Assembly (NCBI RefSeq): GCF_014192105.1 | Contig: NZ_JACHXK010000011.1 | Span: 1 to 64,000 of the forward strand | DNA from: Paenibacillus phyllosphaerae | Lineage (GTDB): Bacteria; Bacillota; Bacilli; Paenibacillales; Paenibacillaceae | Direction of reading: 5' to 3' | DNA length: 64,000 nt | Shown: positions 63,201 to 64,000 of the stretch, piece by piece | Layout of the letters: every line of letters begins with the position of its first letter | Numbering within the stretch: the stretch's first letter is position 1 | Program-made: the position numbers and the translations under genes | Notes under the pieces: generated by a model | Told to the model about the DNA's origin: nothing | The model's input: the letters and a program-made list of their open reading frames with translations, nothing else | Databases searched by the model: none

Positions 63201-63686
63201 GTCGACACCGCCGGCGGCATGGTGCGCAAGGGGCTCGACGAAATCCGGCGCACGGTGCGCATGCTTAAGGATGAAGAGCAATCGATCGATCTCGCCAGCG
63301 CGCTGCAGGAGCTGATCCGCGAGACGTCCTCCAATGCCGGCGTCCAGATTCACGCCCGGATCGAACCGCTCCCGCCCATGAGCGGCCTGAAGGAGCGCAT
63401 CCTCTACCATGCGCTGATGGAGGGCATGACGAACGGCCTCCGGCATGGACGGTGCAGCGCCTTCCACTTCGAGCTGCGCCATGAGGAAGACGCGCTGCTC
63501 TTCCAGCTAACGAACGATGGGGAAGCCTACGGCAATGCGAAGCCGGGCTTCGGCCTCAGCGCCATGATGGAGCGTGTCCACCTGCTGGGCGGCACCGTCG
63601 ATATTTCCTCCGGCCGCGACCCGCGCACCGGTGAGGTCGCAGGCTGCGTGCTGCTCATCCGTCTGCCGCTGCAACGGGCGGCCTAA
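60189..63686 (+). CDS. Two-kinase sensor: 7TMR-DISM-like sensor, HisKA kinase, receiver and HisKA_3 kinase
   Basis: A 1165-residue membrane protein with two full histidine kinases. A hydrophobic segment (about 48-68) precedes an extracytoplasmic beta-rich domain (about 75-235), then seven hydrophobic helices (about 240-440), the 7TMR-DISM pattern. First kinase: HisKA His480 in TSHELRTPLHG and HATPase (GTGLGLSITRRLVELHGG). A receiver follows with Asp851 in LLLLDVMMPGMTG and Lys in VTKPF. Second kinase: HisKA_3 with His973 in IAHEMHDVVGHSL, then a DesK/NarX-type HATPase (about 1050-1160). AAGGAG lies 10 bases before the ATG, inside the regulator gene; translation is coupled. Its partner is the regulator before it. 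Confidence 0.93.
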   Translation: MRHTDPHAKPPITGPYRRLTAGTAGRLLRAGQYRCSPGHSRQIARSAFTLPIAVLLLAALVLPLLHFALLPKQVHAESVGSQAVEERQERQIRFVARWEAYFGEEPGPNAVWMPLDEAAHRRLPHYEGTLWLKRAQLPAIPGRDPYLFIYRMRHMDVYLDDKPVYSFNMERPDSYVNPNAVVHQIRLHASDEGKSLTLKLLWNREALPLYWNTFGERQFMEYAQIEQDWPMLVYATVFVLFGTASLAMFIRRPKEQLYGWFTLLTYCAGFGIASLIASWQFYADGLARLYYFRDMLLPLGIWAFLGFYGTAMGREYARIYRVLLAVMGAYTLLTAISAFANPLFYIDLLIRWLPYVMIAIFAVVTWTLILTLRTQRSSEMFWLSFGYVSLLVFGFVHVIRNYVTADANTRPWPWFIELLLQYALPIGMLLFLFGLVMVLIGRFANVHKQLKQVADELVARNEAMAQFDQLKDDFLRNTSHELRTPLHGIAGLTESLLGGAAGPVSKPMADNLQLVLASSGRLLGLVNDILDLYRLKHRDVRLTLADVHLRRTAEAVAASLAPLAARKGLLVNVEADLPELVIQADPGRFEQVLYNLVGNAIRYTESGQVTVSIVSMQTKTGEKAGRLDDPTADESIRQEDEGIELPLPADAAIEQIEITVADTGKGIPEEQMQRLFEPFAAAEHQLGGGTGLGLSITRRLVELHGGTIGVVSSPKGTRVTFTLPALEPRLAANISKAESPLSELGTESEQDNDFDSLAQVLPLAPPALSPPSADLLTQPSDPSGEAADDDEAVATAHRPLILIADDEPINLQVLRHYMRHADYELIEAADGLEAIAMLGATKRKPDLLLLDVMMPGMTGYDVCRKVRERYSASELPIILLSARDRTIDLVQGFDAGANDYVTKPFSQGELMARMNIQLKLAQFHLSLEQLVAVRTSELEEANKVLAGSVRETAEALAEVSVLEERNRIAHEMHDVVGHSLTAAIVQMEAAKKLAPRDLDQALARVDTAGGMVRKGLDEIRRTVRMLKDEEQSIDLASALQELIRETSSNAGVQIHARIEPLPPMSGLKERILYHALMEGMTNGLRHGRCSAFHFELRHEEDALLFQLTNDGEAYGNAKPGFGLSAMMERVHLLGGTVDISSGRDPRTGEVAGCVLLIRLPLQRAA

Positions 63687-63692
63687 TCAAAC

Positions 63693-63730
63693 ACAAAGGG
63701 ACTGGATCCACGCGGATCCAGTCCCTTTGT
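63693..63730. terminator. Bidirectional terminator after the two-kinase gene
   Basis: A 17-bp perfect stem (ACAAAGGGACTGGATCC / GGATCCAGTCCCTTTGT) with a 3-4 base loop. Confidence 0.93.
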
Positions 63731-63749
63731 CATATCTATCGGGTACGAA

Positions 63750-64000
63750 TTATAGGCAAGCAAGATAGAACATAACGAACAGCACGATGACGACGTGAGC
63801 CGAGATCGCCGCGCGCGTGATCGGCAGCTTGAAGGACGCCTGATCATGCGGGTCGAGCAGCTGCCGGATGCGTACATTGATGCCCGTATCCGCGAAGGAT
63901 ACATGCGCGAAAGCCATCTGCTGCGGACGTCCGCGGCGGAGCAGCTTCACGAGCGCGCTCGACAGTCCGGCCGGCGAGCCTTGGCGCTGCAGGGCGTACT
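63750..64000 (-). CDS. Membrane protein, C-terminal part only (possible M56-type peptidase)
   Basis: The frame is open to the window edge; 82 residues are visible. It reads GLSSALVKLLRRGRPQ, then FADTGINVRIRQLLD, and ends in a hydrophobic helix (HVVIVLFVMFYLACL). The layout of a soluble helical stretch with a terminal membrane helix recalls the C-terminal part of M56 (BlaR1-like) metallopeptidases, but the HEXXH region is outside the window, so this is a weak call. It converges on the two-kinase gene terminator. Confidence 0.55.
   Translation of the reverse strand, partial: YALQRQGSPAGLSSALVKLLRRGRPQQMAFAHVSFADTGINVRIRQLLDPHDQASFKLPITRAAISAHVVIVLFVMFYLACL

Overview
The window comes from a spore-forming Gram-positive bacterium, most likely Paenibacillus, Cohnella or a close relative. 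Supporting signs are an alpha/beta-type small acid-soluble spore protein gene with a sigma-G-like promoter, strong AGGAGG ribosome binding sites, TTG starts with good Shine-Dalgarno sites, an S-layer-homology protein, a PHO-box-like promoter, a GH44 glycanase and moderately high GC (about 57% in lines I counted). Almost every gene ends in a clear hairpin terminator, which makes the gene layout easy to read.

Layout. 0-1.2 kb: the 3' part of an IS110-type transposase and the first copy of a mosaic intergenic repeat. 1.2-12 kb (mostly minus strand): signalling genes, namely a membrane histidine kinase, a Ser/Thr kinase, a degenerate-GGDEF/EAL protein, an OmpR-type regulator and a 1275-residue hybrid kinase with two receivers and an Hpt domain. 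A tandem array of hairpin repeats lies at 6.3-6.6 kb. 12-19 kb: a PAS-Xre regulator, then a 1930-residue secreted nuclease/5'-nucleotidase with cohesin-like and dockerin modules, preceded by four PHO-box-like hexamers. 19-32 kb: small metabolic and housekeeping genes (Nudix, Lrp, old yellow enzyme, DinB, DUF1963, VOC, AAC(3)-like), a more AT-rich block of orphan small membrane proteins (22.9-25.3 kb), a stalk-domain exported protein, an HD-GYP protein, a padR-DUF1700-DUF4097 operon and an aldose epimerase.

33-41 kb: a MurG paralogue, an RNA/DNA methyltransferase, an ArsR-type regulator divergent from a GH51 arabinofuranosidase, small membrane proteins, the SASP and an SLH-transglutaminase protein. 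41-45 kb: an ABC-2 exporter operon with a DesK/DesR-like two-component pair. 45-50 kb: a membrane-protein gene frameshifted at a run of seven G, a LysR regulator divergent from an NCS2 permease, a Gfo/Idh/MocA oxidoreductase and an integral membrane protein. 50-55.5 kb: a triple-PAS soluble kinase, a chemoreceptor, a CsbD-like protein and a duplicated YiaA/B protein. 55.6-64 kb: a modular GH44 glycanase, a NarL-type regulator overlapping a 1165-residue protein that contains two complete histidine kinases, and a partial membrane protein at the edge.

Themes. The region is unusually rich in sensory proteins: five histidine-kinase genes (six kinase modules), three response regulators, GGDEF/EAL and HD-GYP proteins, one chemoreceptor and one PAS-Xre regulator. 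It also carries three glycan- or phosphate-scavenging enzymes (GH51, GH44 and nuclease/nucleotidase). The items most worth a second look are the PHO-box control of the nuclease/nucleotidase, the mosaic intergenic repeat family (three copies), the tandem hairpin array, the two-kinase fusion and the G7 frameshift. All functions are inferred from sequence motifs read by eye.
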